Shown one piece after another: positions 47,276-58,440 of a stretch of DNA of 64,000 nt. Source of the DNA: Hyalella azteca (lineage: Eukaryota; Arthropoda; Malacostraca; Amphipoda; Hyalellidae); assembly GCF_000764305.2 (NCBI RefSeq), contig NW_025937524.1, positions 558,001 to 622,000 of the forward strand, written 5' to 3'. How positions within the stretch are numbered: position 1 is the stretch's first letter; every line of letters starts with the position of its first letter. Below the pieces are notes generated by a model that saw only the letters and a list, made by a program, of their open reading frames with translations, searched no databases and was not told the DNA's origin. Both the position numbers and the translations under genes were made by a program.

Positions 47276-49180
47276 AGGTATTTACTCAAAAATATGACAT
47301 ATTTAAATAAAATTTGTCAATGAAACAGTGATAATCGAAAATTCGAAATGTTACATTTTTGTTCATAAATAATAAAAATATAGATCAGAACTTTTATGTG
47401 GGCTGGCTGATAAAAAAAGAATTTATACCCATTTTTTTTTTATACTCAATATCGTATTTCAATAATCTAAAGGGCGGAAATTTTCAGATCATAAGTCGTT
47501 CCCAATATTCTGTCATTCGCGACCAATTTTCTAACCAACAAATTCTTTGCATTACAACTTCTAGCGGTTCGCAAATTTTTCTTAGTAAACAATGTCAAAA
47601 TTTACATTTTTATACGCGCATCACATGAGTCAAACATTTTGCTACGCTAAACTTATAAAAGCAATTTCCCGTCAATACAATAAAATGTCGGATTATTCAC
47701 ATAATGCAATAGAAAATAACTACCTCGATAGCAGAAAACTTTTTATCGCATGACTTGCACCAACCGAGCGAGACTGCACAACTAGTCGCTGCACATCAGT
47801 ATATCGTGCCGAGCTGGCGAGCAAGTTCTTCTACTAAATACTTTGCACTTCCGACACAAACTGTAATTATATAAACCATTAAGGGAATAGGAACTTTTTG
47901 AAACAGAAACATTAAAACACGAACAGAATTGTTAATAATAATGTTTCAAGATTTTTGTGATAAGGGGTCGAGTTATGTTAATTCTTTTATATATTAATCA
48001 ACATTGCCTGTCCTAACTTCAGCACTCTGAACAAACATATTTGCTCCATCATCCGAACTCTACATGACTTAACAAATGAGCTCACGTGGGTTTTAAAATA
48101 TTTGACAAGTAAATAGCTTCTATTGGTATCATTGACGCCAACCTATGGAATATATTTTCGGTTCATGGTCCAATGAATGATGATTCACATTCATCGCATC
48201 CAAAACTCGAATGCAAATAAGTAACGTAATAATTTCAAGGACTATTCAAAATTGTCAACATCTTTTAAATCTACTCTAGACAAATTATACATTATTAGTT
48301 GGCTCATTTACTTTATAATTGAAAAGAAATTCTGCCTCCGAGATCGTGCGGTGATTCATTAAGGTACCGCTGCCAAAATACAATAGCAAATGAAGCAGAC
48401 AAGTCGCGCTAACGAGCCAGCAGATAATTTTGCTGAGCACTCTTCATCCTAGCGACACAAAGTGCATCATCAACACACACAATATAACACCAACAACACG
48501 CGGCTAACAACATGCACCGAGCCAGGGACTTAGCACCTGAACAAATAATTGAGGGAGGCTTCATACATTGTCACCGAAACGGCGTCTCACCGGGAGCAGT
48601 GAACACTGACAAGGTTTGGGGGCAAAGACCCTCACTCAGGAAGAGCTCAAGCAACACTGAGGGTAGCCGCACGCAGAGCCCCGTAAGCTTGAGAAACGTT
48701 GAACTCGCTAGAAGTCGCTCGGCGAATACCAAGAAGTCGGAAATTCATGCACCGACGAACACATTGTATTGGGAAGCATAACAGAGTTTGAACGAGCAAA
48801 CGCGTACCGAACGTTACAGCTGGGGAACTTTTGTACCTACGCAGCCGTTGCAACGACCGTTGGGAACTAATGCGACGAAATGTACCAACTGGAAAGTAAA
48901 CGCATGGCAGAGTACAAACTGAAAAGCACGTAAAATCCCTTACAATACCACAAGCTGCGTAGCTGTACAGTCACTCAAAACGTCACAAGCTGCGCGGACT
49001 GTGCACTGTACACACAATGTACAGTCGCCAAGGGATTGCCGTTTTCCCAACGCCGTGGCAAAGCCACTACAGGTCACTGACCTGACTCTTCAGAGACGCT
49101 GGTTTTTCGACACCTCCCAACATATTAACGCCTCATTTTCGCACTCCAAATAACTTCGCCATCACAGCCCCGCCGACATT
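47276..49180. other. Lmpt intron 2, only a weak ORF
   Basis: AT-rich sequence; the only open frame noted is at 48,512-48,781. Confidence 0.45.
48512..48781 (+). CDS. Hypothetical small ORF
   Basis: Eighty-nine codons, MHRARDLAPEQIIEGGF to ...NTLYWEA, in non-repetitive sequence. The second half is Ser/Arg/Asn-rich (RKSSSNTEGSRTQSP). No domain, signal peptide or membrane segment is visible and no neighbour supports it; a chance frame is quite possible. Confidence 0.2.
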   Translation: MHRARDLAPEQIIEGGFIHCHRNGVSPGAVNTDKVWGQRPSLRKSSSNTEGSRTQSPVSLRNVELARSRSANTKKSEIHAPTNTLYWEA

Positions 49181-49184
49181 GTGC

Positions 49185-49405
49185 TGGGCGGGGTTAGGCT
49201 ACAACATTTTGTGCTCATGAATTTCTCGTAGACTGCGATTGTGCCGGGCTACAACATTTTGTGCTCGTGAATTTCTCGTAGACTGCGATTGTGCCGGAGC
49301 TATCACGATCATCTCACCACACTAGAGGCTGGTGGCTATCACGATCATCTCACCACACTAGAGGCTGGTGGCTACCACGATCATCTCACCACACTAGAGG
49401 CTGGT
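49185..49405. repeat. Two short arrays
   Basis: A two-copy unit (CTACAACATTTTGTGCTC, 49,199-49,290) is followed by three copies of a 36-bp unit (CTATCACGATCATCTCACCA). The latter reads GTGGTGAGATG on the minus strand. Confidence 0.9.
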
Positions 49406-50040
49406 CGCCCATCTTGGACGTCGCACATCTAAAATTTCTACACCTGCATTCCAGAGACCTTCTCAAGTAATCCTCTCAACAAACCTTAGCATACGTTGTA
49501 TTTCTTTACTTTAACCACTGTAGGTAATCCAAGCACAAGGCAGTACAGCCACAACACAGTTTTATGCAAGCAGTCAACTAGCAAATCTCAAGCTCCGTAC
49601 GTACACAAACTCTGCTACTTCTTTGTCTTTCTTGCGTAGCAGGAGCGGAAACTCTTAGTATACTTGGACTCTGCAAATAGGAATGTATCCGAGTAACCGA
49701 TAGCAATTAAATTTTACTCTTGAAACAGGGATTTTTGTATTATGAAGAGAATAACTCGAAGCCATAAATATGCCGGTGATATAATTTCATGCGCGGGTAT
49801 TACATATTGCTATGCAGAGGACCTGATTCTTTGACGGCGTGTCTCGGTCCTTATTAACTCTACATCTATGCACCTGCAGGTCAAAAAACTATCAAGATTC
49901 GAGGAATATCGGTGGCAACTGAGCATATATATCCTTGCGGTAAAGTCGAGGTCCACGTAGCATGTAGGAGCCTCAACCAGGCAAATGAACCCATGTAGCA
50001 TGCCGAGCCCTGACCAGTCATTGGGGTGGCATACGTATCA
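49406..50040. other. No gene seen
   Basis: Unique sequence without coding signal. Confidence 0.5.
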
Positions 50041-50044
50041 TGTC

Positions 50045-50512
50045 TTGACATAATCATGCAGGGAGGCCTGCATCATGCAGTATCGTCAATGTCGTGCACC
50101 CCCCCATGCAGGGAGGCCTGTATCATGCAGCATCGTCGAAGTCATGACATGAACCATGCAGGGAGGCCTGCATCATGCAGCATCGTCAATGTCGTGACAT
50201 GAACCATACAGGGAGGCCTGTATCATGCATGCAGTATCTTCAATGTCGTGCACCCACCCATGCAGGGAGGCCTGTATCATGCAGTATCATCAATGTCGTG
50301 CACCCACCCATGCAGGGAGGCCTGTATCATGCAGTATCATCAATGTCGTGCACCCACCCATGCAGGGGGGCCTGTATCATGCAGTATCATCGATGTCGTG
50401 CACCCACCCATGCAGGGAGGCCTGTATCATGCAGTATCATCAATGTCGTGCACCCACACATGCAGGGAGGCCTGTATCATGCAGTATAGTCAATGTCGTG
50501 CACCCACCCATA
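50045..50512. repeat. 50-bp array
   Basis: About nine copies containing CATGCAGGGAGGCCTGTATC and ATCATCAATGTCGTGCACCC. Fifty is not a multiple of three, so the three plus frames show the same residues rotated; none is a gene. Confidence 0.95.
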
Positions 50513-50514
50513 CC

Positions 50515-51755
50515 GTGGCCGGAAGATCGCAGTTGCTGCAGGTGCGTTTGATTGGTTCTCGTATTGCAGCACCAGCAGCACCAGCTATTCCTAGCATGAG
50601 GCGGCAGCGGCAGCTGTCATCATCAATAGCACCAGCTGTGTCCGAGCTACCACCTGTACACGCTACCAACTGTCGCGTCATGACTTCTTCGTAGGTGAAG
50701 CATGACCGAGAAAAAAATATTAAACAGTAACAATTTTGCATATTTCTGTGAACTTTTTTTACGTATTTTCAAGCTATAATTAAACTTATTTAATCCTTAT
50801 TTAGGGACAAATTATTTAATTATACTTTGCCTGTTGTTCAGCAGCTAACAGCGAACACAGGCGTGCGGGGGTGGAGACGACGTGTTTCACAGATATGTTC
50901 TAGCAGTTCTGCCCTGGCATTGTGAGAACGTTTCGGTAGTAAAAATTAACCTCTTAGTTCTGAGAAATTAATCATATAAATGACACAATAATCAAAATTT
51001 AGAATTTACGTTTAGAGATGATAACGATATGATTTTATACGAATATCAGTTGAAATAAATAAACGCAAATTGATTAATAAACATCGTGTATATTAAACGA
51101 AGCTTGGCGTTCGGTCGGGAACGTTAATCTATAGGTACTTGATATTGAACAAGAATTATTTTAAATGAATAAACATGTATAAATAAATGTATACGCTTAT
51201 TATTGAGTGACTTTGCGGAGTTTGTGCCACATGCACCTATAGTTGGCGACGAAGAATCTCCGAGGAACTCAAGTACCTATTCTGTAACGAACGCTCACGG
51301 TCCGCACACAACCTTCATTAATTTGCCGCGGTAATATACAATTTGTATAGATAATATACAAATTGCATACAAGTTATACTACTTAACATTTATCGTTTAA
51401 AGTATTTGGTAAGTTTGTATCAGTATTTTTTTTTAATTTTACTCACTGATAAGTAGATACAAAATAAATAGAGCTTTATTTTACAAACCCTATTGTACTA
51501 AAACGAAGGAATTGATTTTTGAACAATTAATTTTAGAAGTACAGTATTATGCTAAATATTCTGCAATATATGATTCTGAAGAAATACAAACAGAACCTTC
51601 TAACATTACGGGACAGGCGAACTCTGCTGTCCGTCGAGGCCGTCTGTCGCCTAAATAACGACACTCAGCTGCCACTTTACGACATCGTTGCCGCCAGTTT
51701 ACGACTTTACAACTTATTGAGGCGCGTCTGACATCAGCGCACCACGCACTCAGTT
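50515..51755. other. No gene seen
   Basis: A GC-rich block (50,515-50,690) open on both strands, then AT-rich sequence. Confidence 0.45.
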
Positions 51756-51759
51756 CACT

Positions 51760-51975
51760 GCCAAGTGAAGATAGCGAACGAACTAATCGACGATTATCTT
51801 TGTGGCCGAAGACGCTCCATTTGATGCCAAGTGAAGATAGCGAACGAACTAATCGACGATTATCTTTGTTGCCGAAGACGCTCCATTTGCTGCCAAGTGA
51901 AGATAGCGAACGGACTAATCGACGATTATCTTTGTTGCAGAAAACGCTCCATTTGCTGCCAAGTGAAGATAAGGA
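51760..51975. repeat. 66-bp array, just over three copies
   Basis: GCCAAGTGAAGATAGCGAAC and CGACGATTATCTTTGTTGCC recur at 66-bp spacing, so several frames stay open. Confidence 0.95.
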
Positions 51976-53180
51976 AACAGACACTGAATATCTTAATTCA
52001 TGAACTCGTTAAACTGTGGCCGAGTCAAGATTCCCCCCTAATCTCTGTTTTTGTTCAAGTCATGAACTTTTTCTGGGTTGAAGGTAAAAAACAGAAATTA
52101 TTTGCATTGATTCAACATGCATGCGTAAAAAGCAAGGGAATATGAGTTTCTGAATGAATGACGGCAGATGAATAAGGTGCCTTCAACTCGGTTGAATCAG
52201 AGTTTTGCGACTCAACCACCAACATTCGTGTGCATTCAACAATTCTGTAGTAGACATGTTTTCAAACATTTCTTAGCGAACTAACGCAACTCGGCGTTTA
52301 GGTTATAACCTAAACTTGCTTATCTCAAACAAAATTTGTCTCTTATAATGAAATTCAGGATCACGGCTTCGAAATTCTTTTCTTTCGAAATTTTCAAAAA
52401 AGTTGCCGGGAAAAGAAACATTCGGCCAAACTATAACTCGCTCACTTCTCATTACGATCAAGCGATGCGTGTTGGTAAGAAGGTTGACTGTCGTAGTTCT
52501 GCCATAAAGTTGGCACCGATAATCCAGCCAAAATCGGTATGAATGAGCAGGGATGTATACATTATACAAGTATATTATCTCACTAATTAGAGACCACAAA
52601 TTATCTCATTAATTATCTCATTATTATCTCATTAATTAGAGGCCAACAACCTGCGACCGATGGCTCACTGCCGAGGATTTGTCGGGAGCCAATAAAGTTG
52701 TGGGTTTTGGGCTCCATTTACGTCAATAGAAGGAATAGAGTGGAACATAGCAATAGCATCGATTTATATCGTGCAATGAATGCAGTTAATTTGGAAAAAT
52801 TAAGTCTAATCATTATGTATCCGATCACCGAGGCGTATGCTCAATATAAAATAAAAGTCCAGGTTAATTTTATTGCACATTTAGCAGTATAGGTAAATTT
52901 TTAGCACAATTTATTGAAGAGTTTGCGACAACAAACTGAAGGCATAGATGCGATCAAAATATTCGCAACTTATCGCGCATGCGCGTCAGATAAACAGACG
53001 AAAACATCATTCAATTTTTCGTGCGTTGCATTTAATTCATTTAATTTTTTCATTTAATTCTTTTCATTTAATAATTTAATTTCATTTAATTTAATTCTTT
53101 TCATTTAAAAGCCGTGATTTAATTCTTTTCATTTAATTTCACGGCTTTTGATTTAATTCTTTAAAGCGCAGCGAAGATTG
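51976..53180. other. No gene seen
   Basis: AT-rich, with ATTATCTCATTAATTA repeats near 52,570-52,640 and TTAATTCTTTTCATTTAA repeats at 53,035-53,160. Confidence 0.5.
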
Positions 53181-53219
53181 CAGAGATGGTGCCTTCGCGT
53201 GGCTATACAGGCGAGCGTG

Positions 53220-53865
53220 GCGAAGCAAGAAGTGATAACTGAGAGTGGTGCTGTCACGGGAGGGGGAGTCACGGGATAACTGAGAGTGGCGCTGTCACGG
53301 GAGGGTGGAGTCACGTGATAACTGAGAGTGGCGCTGTCACGGGAGGGGGGAGTCACGGGATAACTGAGAGTGGTGCTGTCACGGGAGGGGGAGTCACGGG
53401 ATAACTGAGAGTGGCGCTGTCACGGGAGGAGGGAGTCACAGGATAACTAAGAGTAGTGCTGTCACGGGAGGGGGAGGGAGTCACGGGATAACTGAGAGTG
53501 GTGCGGTCACGGGAGGGGGAGTCACGGGATAACTGAGAGTGGTGCTGTCACGGGAGGGGGGAGTCACGGGATAACTGAGAGTGGCGCTGTTACGGGAGGT
53601 GGGAGTCACGGGATAACTGAGAGAGGCGCTGTCACGGGAGGAGGGAGTCACGGGATAACTGAGAGTGGCGCTGTCACGGGAGGGGGGAGTCACAGGATAA
53701 CTAAGAGTAGTGCTGTCACGGCAGGGGGAGAGTCACGGGATAACTGAGAGTAGCGCTGTCACGGGAGGGAGGGGGAGTCACTGGATAACTGAGAGTAGTG
53801 CTGTCACGGGAGGGGGAGGGAGTCACGGGATAACTGAGAGTGGTGCTGTCACACGAGTGCTGGGA
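53220..53865. repeat. About 41-bp array
   Basis: Roughly fifteen copies of GTCACGGGATAACTGAGAGT with GGCGCTGTCACGGGAGGGGG; variable G-run length. Confidence 0.95.
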
Positions 53866-54635
53866 GTCAAAAGAAGAGTTGTAGTTTACACTATAACCGC
53901 GGGTTACAGGAGTTACAGGATAACCGCGGGTGTAGGAACATGTGAGAAGTTCTAAGTCGCGGTATAACCCACGTGCCCGAGCGACAAATATAACCTATCC
54001 CGCGGCGTGTCGACGAATGCGTTATATTCGTTACAGGAGAAAATATCACATTTGCTCATTCTACTACAGAAAATAACTCCCCAGGTAGTGAAAGTTTCTT
54101 TACTACATACAATATTCCTGCATGCATGCTTGGTCGCGATTCTTCGACTGCATCACCAACCACATTCAACACAGGCGTTCTGTATAATACACATCTTAGT
54201 TTTTGCGGTAACAAATACGTCGTTTAACTTAACCCTCTACCGCCGTACGTCACTCTCCAGGAACATAACTTTCAACTTAAATTATACGTAAACTATTGAG
54301 TGTAGCAACCCGAGGACGTTTGTATGCAACAGAGAACATTTAAAGTTATCGTAAGTGGCGGTAACCATCAGTGCAAGTCAATTTGTGCCTACATATACAC
54401 CGTTTCCTTTTTGGGAAGTAAGTTCGGGACAATATTGCTCCGGTTACTCATGCCAGGCGGTAAAGGGCTTTATTCTGGTTAAAAAGATTTAGCTTGCCTT
54501 GCAACAACACATTCCACTAACTCTTATTTGCCTACACTCTGAGAGTGGAGTGCATTTATTCTCTTCAAATGCAAATTGTGTCTAGTACTTACCTCGAAAA
54601 GCGAGCGTGTCGTCACAGCCCAAACACACGCTCCA
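53866..54635. other. No gene seen
   Basis: Unique sequence; the frame at 54,007-54,291 has no supporting feature. Confidence 0.45.
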
Positions 54636-54639
54636 CACT

Positions 54640-55198
54640 AAACACTTCTCAAGCAAAGTTAAGACAACCTCACACACTAAACACTTCCTCAGGTAAAGTT
54701 AAGACAACCTACCAGGCTCCCTCACTAAACACTTCCTCAAGCAAAGTTAAGACAACCTCCCACAATCGACACTTCTCAAGCAAAGTTTTGACAACCCCCC
54801 ACACTAAACACTTCTCAAGCAAAGTTAAGATAACCTTCCACGCTAAACACTACCTCAAGCAAAGTTAAGATAACCGCCCACACTAAACACTTCCTCGAGC
54901 AAAGTTAAGACAACCTCCCACACTAAATGCTTCCCCAAGCAAAGTTAAGACAACCTCCCACACTAAACACTTCTCAAGCAAAGTTAAGACAACCTCCCAC
55001 ACTAAACACTTCCTCAAGCAAAGTTAGACAACCTCCCACACTAAACACTTACTCAAGCTAAGTTAAGACAACCTCCCACACTAAACACTTCTCAAGCAAA
55101 GTTAAGACAACCTCACACACTAAACACTTACTCAAGCAAAGTTAAGACAATCTCTCACACTAAACACTTCTCAAGCAAAGTTTAGACAACCTCCCAAC
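54640..55198. repeat. About 40-bp array beyond Lmpt exon 2
   Basis: About fourteen copies of CACACTAAACACTTCCTCAA and GCAAAGTTAAGACAACCTCC. Two units (55,047-55,052 and 55,126-55,131) read GAGTAAGTG on the minus strand. Confidence 0.95.
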
Positions 55199-55215
55199 AA
55201 ATATGTTTTACTTGC

Positions 55216-55301
55216 CTCCAGACATGAGACGTGTAGCCCGGGCATTTGTCGCGACACATGAGGCAGGGCTGGCCCTCGTCTATCTCTTGCACCAGTACGC
55301 C
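55216..55301 (-). CDS. Lmpt: Lmpt exon 2, first cysteines of the N-terminal Cys-rich segment
   Basis: Twenty-eight codons plus two bases between an acceptor (TTACAG at 55,302-55,307) and a donor written GGAG followed by GCAAGT. It encodes GVLVQEIDEG, then a CxxCxxxC segment (C54, C57 and C61 of the protein) and ends TSHVW, with an Arg codon split AG/G onto exon 3. The Cys-Gly/Arg-x-x-Cys-x-Gly...His-x-Trp-Arg pattern is the conserved start of Testin/Limpet proteins. The intron begins with GC rather than GT; the rest of the site is the strong consensus typical of functional GC-AG introns. The 22-kb intron that follows opens straight into a roughly 40-bp tandem array. Confidence 0.9.
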
Positions 55302-55736
55302 CTGTAAGACAAAAAATACAGGTTAGGTCTGCCATGGTAGACTCGTCTTCAGTCTCTATAGTTTACAGTTGGCAACTATTCGTCCACTGTTTTGCGATGA
55401 AAAATGTGTAATAATGATAACAAATAACAAATGTGTAATGTGTAACATGGATAACAAAAATTTTAGTTAAATAATTATAAGCACGGCAGGTCTAAGTCGC
55501 AAAATTACGTGCTTATTTTCCTAACGCGGGAAAATTATATTTCTTAGGGGAGCCCGAAACACAACATAATTATTGTGAAAGAATCACATTCCATGGTTTC
55601 TTCATTTAGAATACCAACTACGAAATGAACTTGTCAAGTTATAAAGTTTTTTTTTTCGAAAACGCAACTTTCGTTCGAAAGTTCCCGATCGTCAAAGGAT
55701 ATTTGTAAATTTCCCTCTGAATTTGTCGAAGAATAT

Positions 55737-55855
55737 AAACTCACTCGCCTCCTCGACGCTTATCTCAGAGGCATGACTCACTCGCCTCCTCGACGCTTAT
55801 CTCAGAGGCATGACTCACTCGCCTCCTCGACGCTTATCTCAGAGGCTTGACTCAC
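55737..55855. repeat. 37-bp array at the Lmpt exon 1 donor
   Basis: Three units plus a part unit of GACTCACTCGCCTCCTCGAC and GCTTATCTCAGAGGCAT. On the minus strand each has GCGAGTGAGTC, echoing the exon end GGCAGAGTGAGTC. The array begins exactly at the splice site. Confidence 0.95.
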
Positions 55856-55978
55856 TCTGCCGTCCTCCGTGATCCCGATAAACTCTACGGGCACCACGAC
55901 TTCTGCTGGCGTCTGCGACGAAGGCGGCGCGTTGGAGCCGCTGGACGCTGGCAGCGTTGCGACATCGAAGGCTTCCAT
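55856..55978 (-). CDS. Lmpt: Lmpt exon 1, start codon and N-terminus
   Basis: Forty-one codons starting with ATG at 55978 (MEAFDVATLP...) and ending ...FIGITEDGR at a perfect donor, AGA followed by GTGAGT. An in-frame TAG lies six codons upstream of the ATG, which fixes this Met as the first available start. The leader is Ser/Pro/Val rich, with no signal peptide or membrane segment, as expected for a cytoplasmic scaffold. The donor abuts a 37-bp tandem array (55,737-55,855), each unit of which carries another GTGAGT. Exon 2 begins 555 bp downstream. The frame read continuously on the same strand as a 71-residue ORF (56,054-55,839) is a shadow. Confidence 0.85.
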
Positions 55979-56474
55979 GAGCCACGCAATCCACTAAAGC
56001 GCTGCCGATAATTCGTCTTTGACTTCGGCAAGCAGCATGAATACTCGCTAACAAGTCCCTGAATGTCGGAAATGGACTAATCGTTGCGCATACCCTGAGA
56101 CACCTAATATTAGTGAATAAATCTAGAACTTTATTTTATATAAAAAAAAATCGTAAATTAATCAGACATATCTTGATCCTTCCGTTTTGTGAGTTTCGAA
56201 TACAGATTCGAAACTCACAAAATACAGATTCAGAATACAGATTTAAAAAATCGTCAAATTTTATCTCATCCGATGAGATTTTTCAATAGGTTTGCAATTA
56301 CCTTCAATTACTTAGTACTTTAATTTCAACATTAACAACGGGGTTTGATATGACGGGTTTCAGAGTGACCAGATTAGGGATGACGAAATTTAGAATGTCG
56401 GATTCTCAAAAAGTAACGAGAATCCGTTATTCAGCCCGAACAACGATGGTTGAACCTGCAAGTCTTGTATTGTA
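55979..56474 (-). promoter_or_regulatory. Region upstream of the Lmpt start codon
   Basis: Holds the 5' UTR and perhaps the promoter of the main isoform by position. It becomes AT-rich beyond 56,100; no TATA or initiator was confidently placed. Confidence 0.3.
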
Positions 56475-57056
56475 CAGGGTGTTTCAGAATTAAGTAACCC
56501 TTTTAATTTGTTAATAAATAAAAAACTAAGAACGTTATGAAGTTGAAACTTGTTTTATTTAAAAGAAGAACTTTTTCATGGTAATATTGTATCATAGTTA
56601 CGTCATTATCCTGTATAGCTTGCTAAATTTGTGTTTAATTATCAAGACTTAAATTTTCATCATGATTCGCTACAGCAGAAGAAGAAAGAACAAAAATTAT
56701 CGCTACAGTCAATAACGATGTCAATAACAGAAGTTCAACGTGATTACAGGATCCATTTCAAAACAAGGATCCTTCAAAAAACACATTTAAATATCTTTAC
56801 CGAAAATTTGCGGATATCAAAAATTTGCACTCTCGTCAGAAACACTAATGAAGGTTATGAAAGCAACGAAGAGAAGAGCCCTATTTTGTCAAAACAATTG
56901 TGGTGGGCATTTAAAAGATATTATATTTAAAAACTAGGATACAATATTACCATAAAAATGTTCTTCTTTTAAATAAAACAAGTTTCAACTTCATAACGTT
57001 CTTAGTTTTTTATTTATTAACAAATTAAAAGGGTTACTTAATTCTGAAACACCCTG
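56475..57056. mobile_element. Non-autonomous Tc1/mariner-type element with long terminal inverted repeats
   Basis: Terminal inverted repeats of about 120 bp start CAGGGTGTTTCAGAATTAAG and end in the exact complement, flanked by TA on both sides. The interior (56,631-56,930) keeps a decayed helix-turn-helix region of the matching transposase: EVQRDYRIHFKTR in one frame and DPSKNTFKYLYRKF in the next. No DDE region remains, so this is a deletion derivative. The 99-codon plus-strand frame is not a functional gene. Confidence 0.85.
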
Positions 57057-57059
57057 TAT

Positions 57060-57950
57060 ATTTGTCAAACTTAGTTTATGTGTCTGAAGCCTCGTGCCGT
57101 AATAATTATTGTATATTAGGTCCTGTTGGAGCGCGTATCCAAGATACTAGGATCGTGGCGGTATATTGCGTGGACCTGAAAATTTATTATTAGTACGTAT
57201 GAGAATAGAGAGGCAAGGCAAAACTATAGGAGGAGAGGATTTGGCCAAAAATGTTATATTAATTTAAAAGACGGTAAATAGTTGTGTTCATAGTTTGAAG
57301 TGAGGGGAGAGTTTACGTTCCATGTAGAATTTAGGTTTGACCGGGTCATTCCCTGGTTATCACACATTAGCTTCATTATTACATAGGGGATTCGGGGAAG
57401 CGGGATTATAAATATTGCAGGGAATATTGATTCCTCCAAGCTAAGCTACAAGTATTTTGGAGTGTGCTTGTATTGTATGCCTAGCACTCTAAACTTATGA
57501 GCTAGGAAACTTGTTATGATATTTTTAATATTTAGAACGCGAATACCCAACATTTGTCGTGTTGGGATTACACCTGGACCGGAATAATTTTTTTCATACG
57601 AGGGCTGAATCTGAATATTTAAATTGGATCAAACTATGGCTTCTCTACGATAAAAATTTAAATGAAAAAAAATAAAGCTCCTTGAAATTTCAAAACAGTG
57701 TATGCATTGATGATGAATGTAAGTTGAATGCCCTGCAGTTGTGGTTGCGTGAGAGGTTACACTCGGCGACATCAAGTTGTTTATTATCGTCCATTATATG
57801 AATATATGCGTACCCGAGCGCCTACCTACAATACCAGTCCTGTAGAGAACAAGATTTTAAACGTTGACGCATTTTAGATCCAGGGAAAGAATTGGAATTC
57901 AAAATAAGAAATTTGATTATTTCCTCTGGCCATGCTTATGATTCGAAAGG
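57060..57950. other. No gene seen
   Basis: AT-rich unique sequence. Confidence 0.5.
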
Positions 57951-57954
57951 AATC

Positions 57955-58275
57955 CTGTCTCGTGAGGCGTCGCATGCACTGCGCGTTTGTCTTGTGAGGC
58001 GTCGCATGCACTGCGCGCCTGTCTTGTGAGGCGTCGCATGCACTGCGCGTTTGTCTTGTGAGGCGTCGCATGCACTGCGCGCCTGTCTTGTGAGGCGTCG
58101 CATGCACTGCGCGATCGCGTGCACTGCGCGCCTGTCTTGTGAGGCGTCGCATGCACTGCGCGCCTGTCTTGTGAGGCGTCGCGTGCACTGCGCGCCTGTC
58201 TTGTGAGGCATCGCGTGCACTGCGCGCCTGTCTTGTGAGGCATCGCGTGCACTGCGCGCCTGTCTTGTGAGGTGC
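57955..58275. repeat. 30-bp array
   Basis: About ten copies of GCGCCTGTCTTGTGAGGCGT plus CGCATGCACT, one truncated. Thirty is a multiple of three, so all minus frames are open; none is a gene. The plus strand carries CTTGTGAGGC in each unit. Confidence 0.95.
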
Positions 58276-58440
58276 GGCGCCTGCGCCTGCGTAAGGTTAA
58301 GTGCGCGAGATATGAAGCACTCAACACGACATGCACGCAGCACCGCTCCTGAGTAATCAGGCAGAAATAACTAAATAGTCTGAGAGACTGAGAAATAAAT
58401 TACCGTATCTGCATAATCGCTACGCTAGTTTAGGAAACTT

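Larger units (their letters stand above)
28062..55978 (-). other. Lmpt: Limpet-family PET-LIM gene, six-exon span (3' part missing)
   Basis: Gene-level entry joining the six exons listed separately: 55978-55856, 55301-55216, 33189-33088, 32153-32090, 30362-30129 and 28277-28062. Every junction keeps phase (0, 2, 2, 0, 0) and gives 275 codons without a stop. Domain order is an acidic/Ser-Pro leader (1-41), a Cys-rich segment (C54, C57, C61, C73, C76, C78), a PET domain (about 114-200) and LIM1 (205-261) followed by C270 and C273, the opening ligands of LIM2. This is the architecture of arthropod Limpet and of Testin. The run VPPGL, the block QLPKQDL and the spacing between the PET end and the first LIM cysteine match Limpet best, from memory of the family. 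Such proteins are cytoskeletal or nuclear scaffolds; no enzymatic activity is expected. The intron between exons 2 and 3 is 22 kb. The stop codon is not in the reconstructed part. Confidence 0.9.
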
